From DATEUP01 sp041485285 (GTDB lineage: Archaea; Thermoplasmatota; DTKX01; DATEUP01): a stretch of DNA of 64,000 bases. Shown in pieces: positions 16,999 through 25,426 of the stretch. The position numbers and the translations under genes were made by a program. The notes beneath the pieces were generated by a model. The model saw only the letters and a list, made by a program, of their open reading frames with translations. It was not told where the DNA came from and searched no databases. Numbering within the stretch: the first letter of the stretch is position 1; every line of letters starts with the position of its first letter. The DNA lies in assembly GCA_041485285.1 (NCBI GenBank), contig JBGPJF010000005.1, positions 1-64,000 of the forward strand, in the 5' to 3' direction.

Positions 16999-17978
16999 GC
17001 GAACGTAATCTTGGGATGGGCCACATTATCCAAGCGACGTCAAGGCGGGAGCTCTCTGACCTGGTATCGCAGCTGCTAATCAACGAGACCGGGGGAGCCT
17101 TCTGGGCCGAGCCGGCCGAAAACGAGACCCTGTATCTGGCAGGGCGACGCTCGTATTTCGTCCCGGTCGTTGGCGGCGAAACTGAGAAGGTGGTGACCCC
17201 ACTCCACAGGATTCTACGAAAGAACTTCACGAGAGAGGGCCGCACCTTCACGGTTGTGGTACCTTCGGTGCAGGAACTCCATCAAGCATTTGATCGAGCA
17301 GAGGACCTTCGAGACTCAACATCGTACAAGGCCGTAATCCACACGTTTAGCCCAAGCGTGGCAATGGTCGACAGCGTCGGCAATCAATTGAGCAGATTCA
17401 AGCTTGCTTACGAACGCTATCTCCAGAAGGGCGAGCCCCTGCCCCACAGCGGGGCAATCGATTCCAGGTACGTCAATCAGATGTTCGCGTTGGAAATCAT
17501 AAAAGGGAATCGGCGAGACGGGTACCAACTCACAGAGCGGGCGTCTGGGTACATTGAGCACTATCGAAAAACGTACGGCGAGGAAGGCATCACGTTCGAC
17601 GCCGGCGATCCCACTCCCTTCCTCGCCCTTTGCGTCCAAGATCCCGAATATCTGAGCAAGGAATTCGGGATCGGGATTCCGAAATCATATTTTGGGCTGC
17701 TCCACGCCCTCTTCCTTCAAAGGCTCACTCTGTCAGGCCACACCGGGGCGCGCAGACCTGGCGTCACGCTGCGCCACCTGGCACTAATCTTGCGGCAGCG
17801 CTGCTATGGCCGGGTAGCCGAGGCAGATTTGCACACCCGAATTGGCAACCTCATTCGTACGCACGCGGTAGAGGATGTTGATGCCAAACATGAATGGTTC
17901 ACGATCCGCGATTCGTGGTTCAGCAGAGCCAAAGAAGCATTCACAAAGTCCCACCAAGAAGCCCTCGCACTCGGTTAG
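16995..17978 (+). CDS. Unknown protein paired with the C39-like protein; winged-helix-like C-terminus
   Basis: 327 residues starting in the ATGA overlap with the preceding gene. The first 130 residues look like an alpha/beta domain, the middle (130-200) is helical and polar, and residues 240-320 look like a winged helix ending in K-H-E-W-F-T-I-R-D-S-W. There are no membrane segments and no recognisable nuclease or ATPase motif. With the C39-like partner it forms an isolated, AT-richer two-gene unit between glycosyltransferase genes. I do not recognise the family. Confidence 0.65.
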   Translation: MSERNLGMGHIIQATSRRELSDLVSQLLINETGGAFWAEPAENETLYLAGRRSYFVPVVGGETEKVVTPLHRILRKNFTREGRTFTVVVPSVQELHQAFDRAEDLRDSTSYKAVIHTFSPSVAMVDSVGNQLSRFKLAYERYLQKGEPLPHSGAIDSRYVNQMFALEIIKGNRRDGYQLTERASGYIEHYRKTYGEEGITFDAGDPTPFLALCVQDPEYLSKEFGIGIPKSYFGLLHALFLQRLTLSGHTGARRPGVTLRHLALILRQRCYGRVAEADLHTRIGNLIRTHAVEDVDAKHEWFTIRDSWFSRAKEAFTKSHQEALALG

Positions 17979-17987
17979 TGTCGGGGC

Positions 17988-18587
17988 TTAGCGCCCTTGC
18001 CGCAGGATCCAGTGCGACGCCTCTCCGAGGTTCGTCGCCTTGTGGTTCGGCTTGGGCGGCTCGCCCGTGGCCTCTTCGACCACATCGGGCCTTGCCATCG
18101 GCGCCACGCCGCGGCCATAGGCCGTGTCGACCTTGACCGTCCGCACGCCGGCCGCGTTGCCCGCGCCGACGTCGACATCGCTGTCCCCCACCATGTACGA
18201 CCCCTCGAGGTCGATGCCGTACTCGCGCGTCGCGCGCATGATCATCCCGGGCTTCGGCTTCCTGCACTCGCAGTCAACTCGGTACGGCGTGTCCCCGGCG
18301 CTCGGGTGGTGGGGGCAGAAGTACACGGCATCGAGCTTGAGCCCCTCGGCGGCGAGAAGTTCTTCCATCTTGTGCTCGCCGATCCAGAACTGGTGCTCGT
18401 CGAAGATTCCGCGCGCGATGCCCCCCTGGTTCGTCGTGACGATCGCCATGTACCCAGCGGCCTTGAGCCGGCGGATCGCGTCGGCCGCGCCGCCGATGAG
18501 CTCGATCTGCGAGGGCTCCCAGAAGTGCCCGTACTCGCGGATGATCGTGCCATCGCGGTCCAGGAAGACGGCGGGCCGCCCCTTCAC
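17988..18587 (-). CDS. gmhB: HAD-family phosphatase, D-glycero-D-manno-heptose-1,7-bisphosphate 7-phosphatase type
   Basis: 199 residues. The HAD motif I is L-D-R-D-G-T-I (nucleophile Asp10, acid Asp12). Motif II is T-T-N-Q-G-G, motif III is the C-R-K-P-K-P-G-M lysine, and motif IV is V-G-D-S-D-V-D. The zinc loop C-P-H-H-P with a later C-E-C is specific for the GmhB/histidinol-phosphatase branch. It removes the C7 phosphate from a heptose bisphosphate, or a similar sugar phosphate, in nucleotide-sugar synthesis. The GTG start follows directly on the stop codon of the GT2 gene, so the two are coupled and probably serve one glycan pathway. Confidence 0.88.
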   Translation of the reverse strand: MKGRPAVFLDRDGTIIREYGHFWEPSQIELIGGAADAIRRLKAAGYMAIVTTNQGGIARGIFDEHQFWIGEHKMEELLAAEGLKLDAVYFCPHHPSAGDTPYRVDCECRKPKPGMIMRATREYGIDLEGSYMVGDSDVDVGAGNAAGVRTVKVDTAYGRGVAPMARPDVVEEATGEPPKPNHKATNLGEASHWILRQGR

Positions 18588-19706
18588 TTACGCGTCCCCC
18601 CGTGCGGTTTCCACGGTCACGATTCCAAAGGCCCGGCACCACGCCATCGAGAAGCGGTTGATGCGGCCCTGCATCCCCTCGTCGAAGGGCGTGAGCCTGG
18701 CGGTCATGGCGCGGGTCACCTGCGACTCCGAGACTTTGCGCGTCTTGTCGACTTCTGCGGCCTTGGCAGCAAGCGCGCGGTTGCGCGCAAGCGAATCGAG
18801 GACCGCGCGGCCGATGGCCCGCCGTTGCTCGCGCCGTTGCCCTTTGGGAACAGGCCCCGCGGCCGCCTTGTTCGGCACGCCGTCGGGGCGCAGGGATGCC
18901 GGTTTGGGAAGCGCCAGCGCGAGCAAGTCGGCCGCGAGCACTGGCTTCAGAATCCAGCGCGTCCACGGCGTGTAGTGGAGGTAGATGGCGGCGAGCCGGT
19001 TGCGCTCCCACATGTGGAGCATCTCGGGGGTCGAGGGGCGGCCCTCGGGGGGCAGCGCGTGGTGCACGTGCGCCTCGGGGACGAGCAGGATGCGGCCTCC
19101 CTGGAGACGGAGCCGCCACCCCAGCGCGACGTCCTCCCCATAGGCCCCGAACTCGGGGATGAACAGCTCGTCGCCGCCGTAGGACTTTCGCACCGCAAGC
19201 GCCGCGCCCGAACCGTAGAACACGAGCTCACGGTCGAGCGGGAAGGGGGTCGCGCAGTTGCGCCCCGCCACCGAGAGCGTCGCCAGCTTTGCGCCTTCGG
19301 CGTGAAAGCGCGCGTTCGACTTCGCGTACCCCTCGCCCTCGTTGAGGATCGGGCTGTGCGTGCAGGCGATCGACTCCCCGTCGTCGGCCCACAAAGGGGC
19401 AAGGAGTTTCTCGAGCCAGTCATGCTCGACCCATGTGTCCTGGTTGAGGAGCACCACGATGGGCGCTTTCGCCTCGCGGTAGCCGAGGTTGTTGCCGCGC
19501 GCGAAATGGAGATTCTGCGTTTGCTTCAGCAGCCGTACTTCGGGGTAGTCGCCGTCCACAATGTCGGGCGTGCCGTCGGTCGAAGCGTTGTCGACGCAGA
19601 TGACCTCGAAGTCCTTCTCGGTCTGGGCGCGCAGCGAGTCGAAGAGCCGGCGGACGAACTTCGCGCCGTTGTAGGTCACGACGACCACCGAGGACGCCGG
19701 GATCAT
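18588..19706 (-). CDS. GT2-family glycosyltransferase
   Basis: 372 residues from ATG 19706. It opens with the GT-A fold signature V-V-V-V-T-Y-N-G, then V-D-N-A-S-T-D-G-T, L-N-Q-D-T (metal-binding Asp) and G-E-D-V-A-L-G-W-R (catalytic-base Asp region), as in rhamnosyltransferase-like enzymes. The C-terminal 130 residues are helical and basic and may sit at the membrane. The ATG overlaps the stop codon of the upstream membrane protein gene (ATGA) and its own stop abuts gmhB, so three genes form one operon read from the promoter at 20394-20403. Confidence 0.88.
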   Translation of the reverse strand: MIPASSVVVVTYNGAKFVRRLFDSLRAQTEKDFEVICVDNASTDGTPDIVDGDYPEVRLLKQTQNLHFARGNNLGYREAKAPIVVLLNQDTWVEHDWLEKLLAPLWADDGESIACTHSPILNEGEGYAKSNARFHAEGAKLATLSVAGRNCATPFPLDRELVFYGSGAALAVRKSYGGDELFIPEFGAYGEDVALGWRLRLQGGRILLVPEAHVHHALPPEGRPSTPEMLHMWERNRLAAIYLHYTPWTRWILKPVLAADLLALALPKPASLRPDGVPNKAAAGPVPKGQRREQRRAIGRAVLDSLARNRALAAKAAEVDKTRKVSESQVTRAMTARLTPFDEGMQGRINRFSMAWCRAFGIVTVETARGDA

Positions 19707-20362
19707 TTGGCGTCCTCCGGCGGCGGGTCTGCGTCGGGCACCTCGCGGGCCCATGCCCCCCGCGGCGGCGGGGGGACTTCGATGTCGACCTCCATGCGCG
19801 GCGCCGTGCCGTCCATCTCGCCGGCAAAGTCCGCGCGCGGGCGGCGCTTGAGGTAGATGGCAACGCCGACGGCCGCCACGCCGAGCAGCGCCGCGCAGAC
19901 GGTCGTGCCCGCTTGGAGCGCGGCTGTTGCTTCGGGGCTCGAGCGCAGCGGCGGCGTCCGCGTGAGCAGCACGGTGATGTTGCCCTGGGGCACGGCGTCG
20001 TGGTCCCGCGAGTTGTCGAGGTTATCGACGATCAAGGTGAAGGACTGGATCTTCGACCGCGGATAGAAGTCGAACGTCACGCTCGTGTCGTTGTCATGCG
20101 CAAGGACAGCGTCGAAGTTGCCGTGCGGGTACGCGCTGATCAGGTCGGTGGTGCGCACGATGTACAGGTCGAAAGGCCCGGTGCCGTTCTGGCTCACGGC
20201 CTCCACATGCCACGCCGAGCCGTCCGCCGGCGCATAGATGGATTCCTCGTAAAAGGCGCCCGAGGGGATCACAACCGTGTCCACGGTGGGCGGCTGCTCC
20301 GCCGCGGCGGCGGGCCAAAGCAGCGCCAAAAAGGCGGCCGCCGCAAGAGGCCGCAGGTTCAT
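19703..20362 (-). CDS. Secreted single-pass membrane protein with cytoplasmic tail
   Basis: 219 residues from ATG 20362. A signal peptide (1-21) is followed by an ectodomain of about 130 residues with the strand pattern of pre-peptidase C-terminal domains. A membrane helix lies at about 158-180, and a Pro- and acid-rich cytoplasmic tail follows. It heads the operon with GT2 and gmhB and may help to anchor or sense the glycan-building machinery; that is inference. An earlier in-frame start exists, but the signal peptide and TATA box favour this one. Confidence 0.75.
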   Translation of the reverse strand: MNLRPLAAAAFLALLWPAAAAEQPPTVDTVVIPSGAFYEESIYAPADGSAWHVEAVSQNGTGPFDLYIVRTTDLISAYPHGNFDAVLAHDNDTSVTFDFYPRSKIQSFTLIVDNLDNSRDHDAVPQGNITVLLTRTPPLRSSPEATAALQAGTTVCAALLGVAAVGVAIYLKRRPRADFAGEMDGTAPRMEVDIEVPPPPRGAWAREVPDADPPPEDAK

Positions 20363-20393
20363 TCCAGCGCCCCCGGCGCGGCACCCCGCCACC

Positions 20394-20403
20394 TTCATAT
20401 AAG
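20394..20403. promoter_or_regulatory. TATA-like box between two divergent genes
   Basis: ttcatataag is nearly symmetrical. It lies 20-30 bases before ATG 20424 on the plus strand and 31-44 bases before ATG 20362 on the minus strand, so one AT element appears to serve both directions, leaderless to the right and with a short leader to the left. Confidence 0.55.
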
Positions 20404-20423
20404 ACCCTCTCGATCGGCGCGCA

Positions 20424-20822
20424 ATGGCCAAGCCAGTTGCAACTCCCGGGGGATCTCCGGAGGGCGAAGAAGTGCTCACGCCCCTCCAAAAGATCCTCGC
20501 CGGGACGCTCTTGCTTTCGCTCATAACCGTCCCCATCTTTACTTTCGTGTTCTACCTGGCCCCGTTCTACAAGGCCCCGGGCGCCGCGTACCGTGGCGAC
20601 TATTGGCTCATCGGCGGGACGATCGCGATCGCGCTGTCCGCCGCCTTCTCGTGGTTCTGGATGACGAAGCTGCCCGGCTTGCTCGAGGCGCGGCAGAAGC
20701 GGCGCGTCGCGCGCGCGGCCGCTTTGCGCGAGGAGCGGCGCCTCGAGAAGAGGGCCGAACAGGAGCTGCTGCGCTCCGACCGCGTGGCCAAGACGGCGGC
20801 CCTTGCAGACGAAGAGGAGTGA
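20424..20822 (+). CDS. Two-helix membrane protein with charged coiled-coil tail
   Basis: 132 residues. A short soluble N-terminus is followed by membrane helices at about 25-48 and 60-82, then a highly charged Arg/Glu/Ala-rich helix of 50 residues that is probably a cytoplasmic coiled coil. Function unknown. Its 3' half is overlapped on the other strand by the reading frame of the next gene (20608-21732), most likely because that frame runs on past its natural end. Confidence 0.7.
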   Translation: MAKPVATPGGSPEGEEVLTPLQKILAGTLLLSLITVPIFTFVFYLAPFYKAPGAAYRGDYWLIGGTIAIALSAAFSWFWMTKLPGLLEARQKRRVARAAALREERRLEKRAEQELLRSDRVAKTAALADEEE

Positions 20823-21732
20823 CGCCGGGGATCCCCTCCGCCTGGGGGCGGGGGCCCTTGACGCGCACGCCCGCGATTTCGGTGCATGCGGCGACGATGT
20901 CTTCGAGCTGGACGCCCCACGGGAACGCGAAGACATTGCCCGAGCGCTCGAAGGGCGGCTTGACTTTGCAGCACTTCACGAAGAGGAACGTGCCGTCGCC
21001 CACATCGGGGTGTTTGAGGGCCGGGCAGATCTCGGTGAAGGCCGCTGGCTCGCCGCCGAAAAGTTCGCGGAAGATCCGAAGCGAGAGTTCGCAGCCCACG
21101 ACGGCCGCCTCGCCGGGCTGCGGGCGGACGGCGGGCGGCTGGTCGAGATACCGCGTGAGCGCGGGCGAACACGCGGAGAGCCCGGCGGTCTTGCAGGGGA
21201 AGAACACGAACCGGTGGTCGGAAAGTTCGTCGCCGAGCGCGTTGAGGCTCTTCCCCTCAAACGACGCGAGGATCGGTCTGCCGAACTGGAACGCGCCGAG
21301 CGCGCGGGCCACCAGCGTGGTGAGCTTGGCGGGCTCGGGGGGCGTGAGGTCGAAGACGACAACCTGCACGGGCGTCTCGGCGTGGATGAAGTTGACATGC
21401 CCGAACTCGCCCTCGACGACCACCGTCTTGCCCGGGTGGGCGGCGGCGGCCGTGGCGAGCGAGTTGGCGTTCATCACGTCAACGCGCGGATCCTCGAGAT
21501 ACACGGTCGAGTCAGGAAGGGACAGCACTTCGACATCGGCGACCGGCCGGAAGAGGCCCTTCGTCTTCTCTTTCACGATACGCGCAACAGCCGTGTCGTG
21601 GCCGCGGCGGAAGATCGCGAAGTCCGTGCGCACATACGCGGAGCGCTCGCGGAACGCGCTGTGCACGGAGTCGTGCGTGAGGGGGAATTCCACCTCGACG
21701 ACGGCGACATTCGAGCAGTGCTCGGGGATCAC
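20608..21732 (-). CDS. Conserved-looking cysteine-containing protein of unknown function (C-terminus uncertain)
   Basis: 374 residues as read, but only about 1-300 look like a folded protein: alternating strands and helices with F-F-P-C-K-T, a C-E-L-S strand, I-C-P-A-L-K-H-P and K-C-C-K segments that could bind a metal or cluster. The last 70 residues are Arg/Ser/Ala-rich and lie opposite the convergent membrane protein gene, so they look like shadow translation; a lost stop or frameshift near 20830-20880 (long G/C runs) may explain this. A TATA-like CTTTAAG element about 25 bases before the ATG indicates a leaderless transcript. No family recognised. Confidence 0.65.
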   Translation of the reverse strand: MIPEHCSNVAVVEVEFPLTHDSVHSAFRERSAYVRTDFAIFRRGHDTAVARIVKEKTKGLFRPVADVEVLSLPDSTVYLEDPRVDVMNANSLATAAAAHPGKTVVVEGEFGHVNFIHAETPVQVVVFDLTPPEPAKLTTLVARALGAFQFGRPILASFEGKSLNALGDELSDHRFVFFPCKTAGLSACSPALTRYLDQPPAVRPQPGEAAVVGCELSLRIFRELFGGEPAAFTEICPALKHPDVGDGTFLFVKCCKVKPPFERSGNVFAFPWGVQLEDIVAACTEIAGVRVKGPRPQAEGIPGVTPLRLQGPPSWPRGRSAAAPVRPSSRGAAPRAKRPRARRAASAAPRASRAASSSRTTRRRRTARSRSSRR

Positions 21733-21803
21733 GCTCGCCCCATCGGGGGAGCCGCTTAAAGGTTGTCGCGCAAACGCGGCGCAGCGGGAAACGAGGGCGG
21801 ACG

Positions 21804-22196
21804 CTACAGCTCCACCTTGATGCGCTTGAGGAACTGGGAGGCCTCATCCAGCGCCAGCTCCATGCCGTCCTCGGTGGGGCAGGCCCCTTTGTAGAAGCAA
21901 TCCCCGTGCATGCGGTCGGCAAAGAACGAGAGTTCCTTTGATAGGTCGCGGCGGCCCATCGCTTCCAAGAACTCGTGGCGCGATTGGTGCGCATCGGGTC
22001 CCGGCGCCGGCGTCCGGTCGTGCTTGCCCATCGCGTGGTCGGTGGCCATATTGACGGCGAGCCACGCCTTCTCGGCGGCTTGGCGAATCTTTAGCGTGTC
22101 TTTCTTCGAATAGCCCTCCTTGGCTTCGCCCCGCGCGACCACGAGGACGCCCTCGGCCAGCTGGAGCATGTTTTGGGGCCTGCGGGCAGCGTTCAT
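21804..22196 (-). CDS. HEPN-like (PaREP1/DUF5618-type) helical protein
   Basis: 130 residues, nearly all alpha-helical. The arrangement of an Ala-rich first helix, a long helix with A-A-E-K-A-W-L-A-V-N and a late F-F-A-D-R-M-H-G-D-C-F-Y segment resembles PaREP1/HEPN-fold proteins of archaea. No R-x4-6-H nuclease motif could be assigned with certainty and no nucleotidyltransferase partner is next to it, so a toxin role is not shown. It is divergent from thiL; an AT-rich element about 25 bases upstream could be its promoter. Confidence 0.5.
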   Translation of the reverse strand: MNAARRPQNMLQLAEGVLVVARGEAKEGYSKKDTLKIRQAAEKAWLAVNMATDHAMGKHDRTPAPGPDAHQSRHEFLEAMGRRDLSKELSFFADRMHGDCFYKGACPTEDGMELALDEASQFLKRIKVEL

Positions 22197-22339
22197 CGGG
22201 CAAACACTCCGGGCTGCGCGTTATCAAACTTTTCGTGATAGGTATCGCTGTTCTGTCAGCCGCAGCGCACGGCGCGGGTGGAGGCGCGCCCGAAACCTAC
22301 TTTCCCCTAGCACGCCGCTCTCGAAGCGGCGGGATTCGT

Positions 22340-23350
22340 ATGGCGACCTTGGCCGACCTCGGCGAGCGCGAGGCGATCCGCCGCCTTCAAGAGGTCCTCG
22401 GCAAGCGCGCCGCGGAGGCCGCGCGGCTCGACGATGCCGCGGTTGTCCGCGTCCCGGGCGCGCCCGCGTCGGAAATCGTCGCGACCACCGACACGCTATC
22501 CTTCGCCACCCACCGGATGCACAACGTGCCCTTGCGCACCTTCGGGTACTTCGCTTGCGCCGTTTCGATTAGCGACCTGGCTGCGATGGGCGCCAAGCCC
22601 CGCGGGATGCTCGTGGCGCTCGGGCTGCCGCGCACCACGCCCGAAGGCGACCTCCTCGACCTCGCCTTAGGCTTCCGCGCCGCTTGCAACAAGCTCGACT
22701 TTGACCTCTGGGGGGGCGACCTGAAGGAAGCGGAGGCGCCCTACGTCACCGGCACTGCCGTCGGGACCGTCCCGCGCGGCCGCGCCCTGCGGCGCGCGCG
22801 TGCCATCAAGCCGGGGTGGCCGGTCGCCGTGACCGGGTTCCTCGGGCGCGCCGCGATGGGCGCGGCGCTCGCCGCCAAGGGCGACGCGATGGGCCACGAG
22901 CTCATGTACAACCTCGAGCCGCGCGTGGAAGCGGGGCAGGCTGCTGCCGCACTCGGTGGGCAGATTGCCTGCATCGATTCTTCCGATGGCCTGACGGCTT
23001 CGCTCTTGCACTTTGCCGCCGTCAACCCCGGCGTCGGATTCGAGATCGACGAGGCTTCGCTCCCCGTGCACCCGGGCCTTCGCAAAGAGCTCGGGCCCGA
23101 GACCGCGCTGGCCCAGGCCCTCGACTGGGGCGGCGACTACGAGCTTGTGTTCTGCGCGCCGCCGCGGACGATGACACGCCTCAAGGAGACGATGCGGGGG
23201 CGAAGAATCCCGTTCACGGTCGTCGGCCGCGCCGTTGGGGACGACGGACTTTTCCTCGTGCGCGGAGAGTCGCGCGAGAGGCTTGGCCTTCGGGGCTACG
23301 AGCATTTTCGCTCGAGCGCCGCCGCTTCGGGCGCGACGGCCCCCCCGTGA
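22340..23350 (+). CDS. thiL: Thiamine-monophosphate kinase
   Basis: 336 residues, AIR-synthase-like fold. It phosphorylates thiamine monophosphate to the active diphosphate cofactor with ATP. Seen in sequence are L-D-D-A-A-V near residue 30, A-T-T-D-T-L metal-site aspartate, I-S-D-L-A-A-M-G-A-K-P substrate segment, G-G-D-L, and C-I-D-S-S-D-G-L and G-G-D-Y-E-L-V-F in the C-terminal half, all in the family order. ATG 22340 gives the normal N-terminus. It is not clustered with other thiamine genes here. Confidence 0.93.
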   Translation: MATLADLGEREAIRRLQEVLGKRAAEAARLDDAAVVRVPGAPASEIVATTDTLSFATHRMHNVPLRTFGYFACAVSISDLAAMGAKPRGMLVALGLPRTTPEGDLLDLALGFRAACNKLDFDLWGGDLKEAEAPYVTGTAVGTVPRGRALRRARAIKPGWPVAVTGFLGRAAMGAALAAKGDAMGHELMYNLEPRVEAGQAAAALGGQIACIDSSDGLTASLLHFAAVNPGVGFEIDEASLPVHPGLRKELGPETALAQALDWGGDYELVFCAPPRTMTRLKETMRGRRIPFTVVGRAVGDDGLFLVRGESRERLGLRGYEHFRSSAAASGATAPP

Positions 23351-23362
23351 GGCCGGATGGTT

Positions 23363-23971
23363 CTACGGAATCGACGCAACCCACCGTTCGAGAACGATGG
23401 AGAGGACGACCATCACAGTTGCCGCCACCATCGCCGCCCCGACGACTGACAGGGGGAAGGCCACCCCACGAACCCAAGCCACTCCCTTGAATTCGGCTTG
23501 TAAGCTCTCACGAAGTCGCGTGATCTCGGAAGTCCCCACCTCCGAGTCGAAGCGCACGTACAGAACCCAACTGCCCGGTCGGGCGGCGAGCACAAAATCT
23601 GCTTGTCCTGAGATCCTGGGCATTCCCGCATCCGTCCACAGAGAGCCCTCGCGGCCCGTTGCATCACCGACGATTTCAAGAACGCGACGCCAAGCGTCGG
23701 GGGGGATCCCCGAAAGCCAGAACCTCCGCCCTCGAAGACGAGCCATCCAGATCGCGCCCCCCAAGCCCGGGACCACAAGAACGGCCGCCAGCACCAGGAA
23801 GAGGATTCCGACCGTCGCAGCCCAAGCCCAGAACATTTCAAGGACGGAGAAGATTGAGAAAGCCAACGATGACAAGTCGACCACGCGAGGCCGCGGAGCG
23901 AAAAGCGCGGCGCCGAAACCAACGAAAACAGATAGTAGCATGACGCCCATCGCAAGACCTTCACCAAGCAT
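23363..23971 (-). CDS. Membrane protein of unknown function
   Basis: 202 residues from ATG 23971; a longer form from 24061 is possible. Two N-terminal membrane helices (about 5-25 and 45-70) are followed by a cytoplasmic alpha/beta domain of about 80 residues and a final helix at about 175-197. A TATA-like TCTTATGC element on the minus strand, about 27-35 bases upstream, makes 23971 the likelier start. The gene is less GC-rich than its neighbours thiL and AMMECR1, hinting at later acquisition. Confidence 0.6.
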   Translation of the reverse strand: MLGEGLAMGVMLLSVFVGFGAALFAPRPRVVDLSSLAFSIFSVLEMFWAWAATVGILFLVLAAVLVVPGLGGAIWMARLRGRRFWLSGIPPDAWRRVLEIVGDATGREGSLWTDAGMPRISGQADFVLAARPGSWVLYVRFDSEVGTSEITRLRESLQAEFKGVAWVRGVAFPLSVVGAAMVAATVMVVLSIVLERWVASIP

Positions 23972-24074
23972 GAACCCACCGCGGCGAGAATGAAGCACGT
24001 CGCATAAGACCAGGGAGCCGTTGGCACCCGCTCGGTTAACCGTTTCAAAACAATAGCGCACCCCCGCGGAGTAT

Positions 24075-24710
24075 CTACGCCTTGTGTCGCCGCACCGCTC
24101 CGCCCGGCGACTCCTCGCCGAAGATCTCCGCCTCGAAGGCGAGCACCGTCGCCTCGTCGCTTTTCCAAAAGTCCGGCTCGAAACCCGCCTTTTCGCAAGT
24201 ATGCTCCAGGAACTCCTCGGGGCCCCAGTCCCAGTCCGTGGCCACCTGCGGGAGGAGGAGTCCGCCCCATCGCCCCTTGCGGACGATCAGCCCGTGGCGC
24301 CCCACGACCACCCCGTTCACGCGGTCCTCGGGCCGCTCGGCATCGATCGGCCGTGGCGGCGTAAGCAGCGACACCTCAACCACGATCCCCGCCAGCTCAG
24401 CCTTCGTCACCGGCTGGAACCGCCCGTCCTCCGTGGCGGCCGCGCGCGCGGAAGTTGCAAGCGCTTCCTTGAGCGCCATCACCGGCTCGGCGAAGCCGAC
24501 GCACCCGCGCAGCTTTTCGCCCGGGTGTGTCGTCAGTGTCGTGAAGACGCCCGCCTTGCGCTCGAAGGCCTCGGGGAGCGACAAGCGGGGATTTCGCGCC
24601 TCCCCGGAAACAGCCGCTTCCACCACGGCGCGCGCCGCGCGCACGGCGGCTTCGCCTTCGGCGTCCGAGTACGCGTGCTCCGCGCGCGGCCCGGACTTCG
24701 CAGCGGTCAT
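24075..24710 (-). CDS. AMMECR1-domain protein
   Basis: 211 residues from ATG 24710. The AMMECR1 hallmark L-R-G-C-V-G-F lies near residue 70, and the fold continues with V-E-V-S-L-L-T-P-P and a G-L-I-V-R-K-G-R-x-G-G-L-L-L-P-Q-V-A segment, all typical of the archaeal/eukaryotic family, whose biochemical role is still unsettled. It starts 18 bases after the Alba gene stop, in the same direction, so both probably share a transcript. Confidence 0.93.
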   Translation of the reverse strand: MTAAKSGPRAEHAYSDAEGEAAVRAARAVVEAAVSGEARNPRLSLPEAFERKAGVFTTLTTHPGEKLRGCVGFAEPVMALKEALATSARAAATEDGRFQPVTKAELAGIVVEVSLLTPPRPIDAERPEDRVNGVVVGRHGLIVRKGRWGGLLLPQVATDWDWGPEEFLEHTCEKAGFEPDFWKSDEATVLAFEAEIFGEESPGGAVRRHKA

Positions 24711-24728
24711 CCGACCCCGCAAACCGCG

Positions 24729-25103
24729 CTATTCCTCTTCACCGTATCGGCGCGGGCGCGGCGGAGCCCGCTCGCGGTCGCCAAAGAGGTCCACCGGCGG
24801 CGGCAGGCTCCCGTCTTCCAAGAGCGGCCTCGACATGAAGATCTGGATCGAGGAGACATTGGCCCGCTCCCCGTCCTCCCCCTCGAGGACCTCCGTCGCA
24901 ATCTGCACATCGTCCACCGTGGCGTCCTTGATGTAGCGCCGCCGCACGATCTCCGCCACGTCGACCGCCTGCGAGATCGATTTGCCGCGGGCCTTGAGGA
25001 TCACGGCGCCCGCGTCGTTCATCTGTTTCGACGCGGCGATGACATAGGTCATGCGGGGCTTTCGCCCGATGTACACGGTCTTGTCGTCGGGGGCACGCGC
25101 CAT
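24729..25103 (-). CDS. alba: Alba (Sac10b) chromatin protein with C-terminal extension
   Basis: 124 residues from ATG 25103. Alba coats DNA and RNA and helps to fold the archaeal chromosome. The core is plain: V-Y-I-G-R-K-P-x-M-T-Y-V near residue 10, K-A-R-G-K-S-I-S-Q-A-V-D-V-A-E-I-V with the acetylatable Lys/nucleic-acid loop, and I-A-T-E-V-L at the dimer face. The last 30 residues are an added Pro/Arg/Glu-rich tail not found in short Alba proteins. It is followed by AMMECR1. Confidence 0.95.
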   Translation of the reverse strand: MARAPDDKTVYIGRKPRMTYVIAASKQMNDAGAVILKARGKSISQAVDVAEIVRRRYIKDATVDDVQIATEVLEGEDGERANVSSIQIFMSRPLLEDGSLPPPVDLFGDRERAPPRPRRYGEEE

Positions 25104-25189
25104 GCCCGGAACCCCACAGGGGATCGACGGCGCCCCCAAATCAACGTTGCGCGCCCTCGGGGGCGGAACCGGCGAAGGCCGCAGGCGGC

Positions 25190-25426
25190 CTACAGGTTGA
25201 CGCCGACGAGGGTCTCGGTCATCTCAATGCCCTCGACGCCCCGGATGTCCTTCACCACGACCGCCAGCGCGTCGGTGATGTAGTCCTTCTCGAGCCGCAG
25301 CACGATGTCCCACGCGCCGGTCACCGCGCGCGCTTCCACGACGCTCGGGATCGCCTGCAGGGCCTTCAGCACCGGCTCGATGAGCGTGGGCTTGGTCTTG
25401 ATCAGCACGAAAACGGTTTCGACCAA
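25190..25426 (-). CDS. Stand-alone Lrp/AsnC ligand-binding (RAM) domain protein
   Basis: 78 residues, only the RAM domain of Lrp/AsnC regulators, without a DNA-binding helix-turn-helix. The V-F-V-L-I-K-T-K start, the G-A-W-D-I-V-L-R-L strand and the G-V-E-G-I-E-M-T-E-T end are family features. Such proteins assemble into rings that bind amino acids and may modulate full-length Lrp proteins. TTG 25426 was chosen because a GGAGGTG ribosome site is 6 bases before it and the protein then begins exactly with the first domain strand. The long upstream frame to 25621 lacks domain features. Confidence 0.85.
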   Translation of the reverse strand: MVETVFVLIKTKPTLIEPVLKALQAIPSVVEARAVTGAWDIVLRLEKDYITDALAVVVKDIRGVEGIEMTETLVGVNL

